Shown piece by piece: positions 6,739-7,633 of a DNA stretch of 7,633 bases. Made by a program: the position numbers and the translations under genes. Positions within the stretch are counted from its first letter, which is position 1. Each line of letters begins with the position of its first letter. Source of the stretch: Dehalococcoidales bacterium (GTDB taxonomy: Bacteria; Chloroflexota; Dehalococcoidia; Dehalococcoidales; UBA5760); NCBI GenBank assembly GCA_028710655.1, contig JAQTTS010000098.1, forward strand, positions 1-7,633, in the 5' to 3' direction. A model generated the notes under the pieces. That model searched no databases. It had not been told where the DNA came from and saw only the letters and a program-made list of their open reading frames with translations.

Positions 6739-6758
6739 CACCCGTCTTACGGCTTGCA
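6734..6758. promoter_or_regulatory. Candidate operator: nested inverted repeat between divergent promoters
   Basis: An inner dyad CCGT-CTT-ACGG (6742-6752) is flanked by an outer pair TGCAA (6734-6738) and TTGCA (6754-6758), centred within one base of each other. The left arm overlaps the kinase -35 box. The right arm lies 17 bp from the dehydrogenase -35 box. A regulator bound here could affect both genes; this is inference from symmetry only. Confidence 0.3.
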
Positions 6759-6775
6759 TTAGGGCATTTTTACTA

Positions 6776-6804
6776 TTGACATCGTTATCGAAATGGGCTA
6801 TAAC
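6776..6804 (+). promoter_or_regulatory. Strong sigma-70-type promoter of the dehydrogenase gene
   Basis: A perfect -35 box TTGACA (6776-6781) and a 5/6 -10 box TATAAC (6799-6804) are separated by exactly 17 nt. The expected transcription start is near 6811, which leaves an unusually long leader of about 145 nt before ATG 6956. Confidence 0.75.
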
Positions 6805-6810
6805 CTGACT

Positions 6811-6955
6811 GTAAGGCATATTCAAACACCCTCTGAAGACTACCGGACGCAGCAGAAGACAGGTGAAGGCATCCGTATCGGAGGGTCCGGCCGAGAGGTA
6901 TGTGCTCTCGATTCTGTCGGTGAAAAAAATAATAGCACGGAGGTAGAGCAAGGAA
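6811..6955 (+). other. Long structured 5' leader of the dehydrogenase mRNA
   Basis: Within this roughly 145-nt leader I see a perfect 6-bp hairpin, CGAGAG (6892-6897) with CTCTCG (6905-6910) and a 7-nt loop. Two further pairings interleave: ACCCTC (6828-6833) with GAGGGT (6881-6886), and CCGGAC (6843-6848) with GTCCGG (6885-6890). Their order would make a pseudoknot or two mutually exclusive folds. I could not match the sequence to any riboswitch class I know, and no U-tract terminator follows. A GGAGG ribosome site is at 6939-6943, 12 nt before the ATG. The leader could be a regulatory RNA element or simply an untranslated region. Confidence 0.35.
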
Positions 6956-7633
6956 ATGGGAAGACTGGATGGCAAGGTAGCCCTGATTACCGGAGGGGCT
7001 GCTGGCATCGGGAAAGGACACGTCGAGCTGTTTGCGAAGGAGGGGGCTAAGGTCGTCGTTACTACCAGGAAGAAGGTAGAGGAGGGAACGGCGCTGGCGG
7101 AGCGTATTAAAAAGCAAGGCGGGGAGGCCATCTTTCTCAGACTCGATACCACTAGCGAGGATGATTGGAAAAAGGTGCTGGGTGAGGTGGTCAAAAAATA
7201 TGGCAAGCTTAACATCCTGGTGAACAATGCTGGCGTTTCACTGGCGAAAACGATAGAAGAGACATCTCTTGATGAATGGAACTGGATAATGAATATCAAT
7301 GCGACCGGGGTTTTCCTGGGTTGCAAATACGGTATTGAGGTTATGAAGAAGAACGGAGAACCGTGCTCGATAGTGAATATCTCGTCCATCGATGCCATGG
7401 TCGGTGAGGCGGAGTTGCCTGCTTACTGCGCCTCGAAAGGAGCGGTGAGATCGTTTACCAAGGCGATAGCGCTTTCCTGTGCTGAGGCCGGATATCATAT
7501 CCGGGTTAATTCGGTACACCCCGGCTATATTCATACCGGGCTGACCGAAAAAGAGGCCCAGGACTCGGGAATGACGCCGGCACAGTACTTCGAAAAAGTG
7601 GGCAAGATGCACCCGATCGGCCATATCGGTAAA
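6956..7633 (+). CDS. Short-chain dehydrogenase/reductase (SDR), 3' end cut off
   Basis: This is a classical SDR oxidoreductase; 226 codons are visible of a usual 245-260, so about 25 C-terminal residues lie beyond the window. The cofactor motif TGGAAGIG is at 12-19. LDTT at 63-66 is the adenine-contacting strand end, and NNAG is at 90-93. The catalytic set is complete: Asn 115 (in NINATGVF), Ser 144 (in NISS), Tyr 157 and Lys 161 (in YCASK). VNSVHPGYIHTGL (184-196) is the usual cofactor-contacting segment. After the second strand (VVVTTRKK) there is no Asp but a basic cluster, which suggests NADP(H) rather than NAD(H). The opening MGRLDGKVALITGG is shared with many alcohol/steroid/3-oxoacyl reductases, so the substrate is unknown. 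An in-frame TAG four codons upstream leaves ATG 6956 as the only start. GGAGG at 6939-6943 is rather distant, while AAGGAA abuts the ATG. The gene has its own strong promoter and diverges from the kinase gene. Confidence 0.93.
   Translation, partial: MGRLDGKVALITGGAAGIGKGHVELFAKEGAKVVVTTRKKVEEGTALAERIKKQGGEAIFLRLDTTSEDDWKKVLGEVVKKYGKLNILVNNAGVSLAKTIEETSLDEWNWIMNINATGVFLGCKYGIEVMKKNGEPCSIVNISSIDAMVGEAELPAYCASKGAVRSFTKAIALSCAEAGYHIRVNSVHPGYIHTGLTEKEAQDSGMTPAQYFEKVGKMHPIGHIGK

Noticed and set aside
6793..7050. 85-codon plus-strand ORF overlapping the SDR start in another frame
   Set aside because: Its ATG lies between the -35 and -10 boxes of the predicted promoter, so it would not be in the transcript; the protein looks random.
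6619..7398. 259-codon minus-strand ORF opposite the SDR gene
   Set aside because: It is the antisense of a clear SDR coding sequence, Ser/Phe/Pro-rich as such shadows are, and it also overlaps the kinase start region.

Overview
The window looks like core chromosome of an anaerobic-type bacterium, most likely Chloroflexota, possibly class Dehalococcoidia. This is inferred from protein character and gene order: a short IF-2 with one N-terminal IF2N module, an Ino1 of the actinobacterial/Chloroflexota type, and a reduced nusA operon. No ribosomal RNA or other decisive marker is present, so the taxon is a moderate-confidence guess. There is no sign of mobile DNA, CRISPR or phage.

Layout. Positions 1-575 (minus) hold the 5' part of an inositol-3-phosphate synthase gene that runs off the left edge. 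Positions 742-5562 (minus) are a tight transcription/translation operon read right to left: nusA, ylxR, infB, rbfA, truB. Neighbouring genes overlap by 20 bp or are separated by 2 to 21 bp. Positions 5559-5774 form the operon control region: an extended -10 promoter, a very short leader with an intrinsic-terminator-like hairpin, and a 25-codon upstream ORF whose stop overlaps the nusA start. Positions 5775-6701 (minus) encode a PfkB-family sugar/nucleoside kinase. Positions 6702-6955 are a divergent promoter region. From 6956 to the right edge (plus) lies the start of a short-chain dehydrogenase/reductase.

How the genes work together. NusA controls pausing, termination and antitermination. 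YlxR is a small RNA-binding protein, linked to RNase P in Bacillus. IF-2 brings initiator tRNA to the ribosome, RbfA matures the 30S subunit, and TruB makes pseudouridine 55 in tRNA. The usual first gene, rimP, and the Firmicutes gene ylxQ are absent here. The kinase and the dehydrogenase have separate, divergent promoters and no evident link to the operon.

Most of the window is ordinary housekeeping sequence. The points worth a second look are the nusA leader (promoter, hairpin and coupled small ORF, a plausible NusA autoregulatory attenuator), an Asp-to-Asn change in the otherwise near-invariant P-loop of IF-2, an apparently leaderless kinase mRNA, and a roughly 145-nt structured leader before the dehydrogenase gene.
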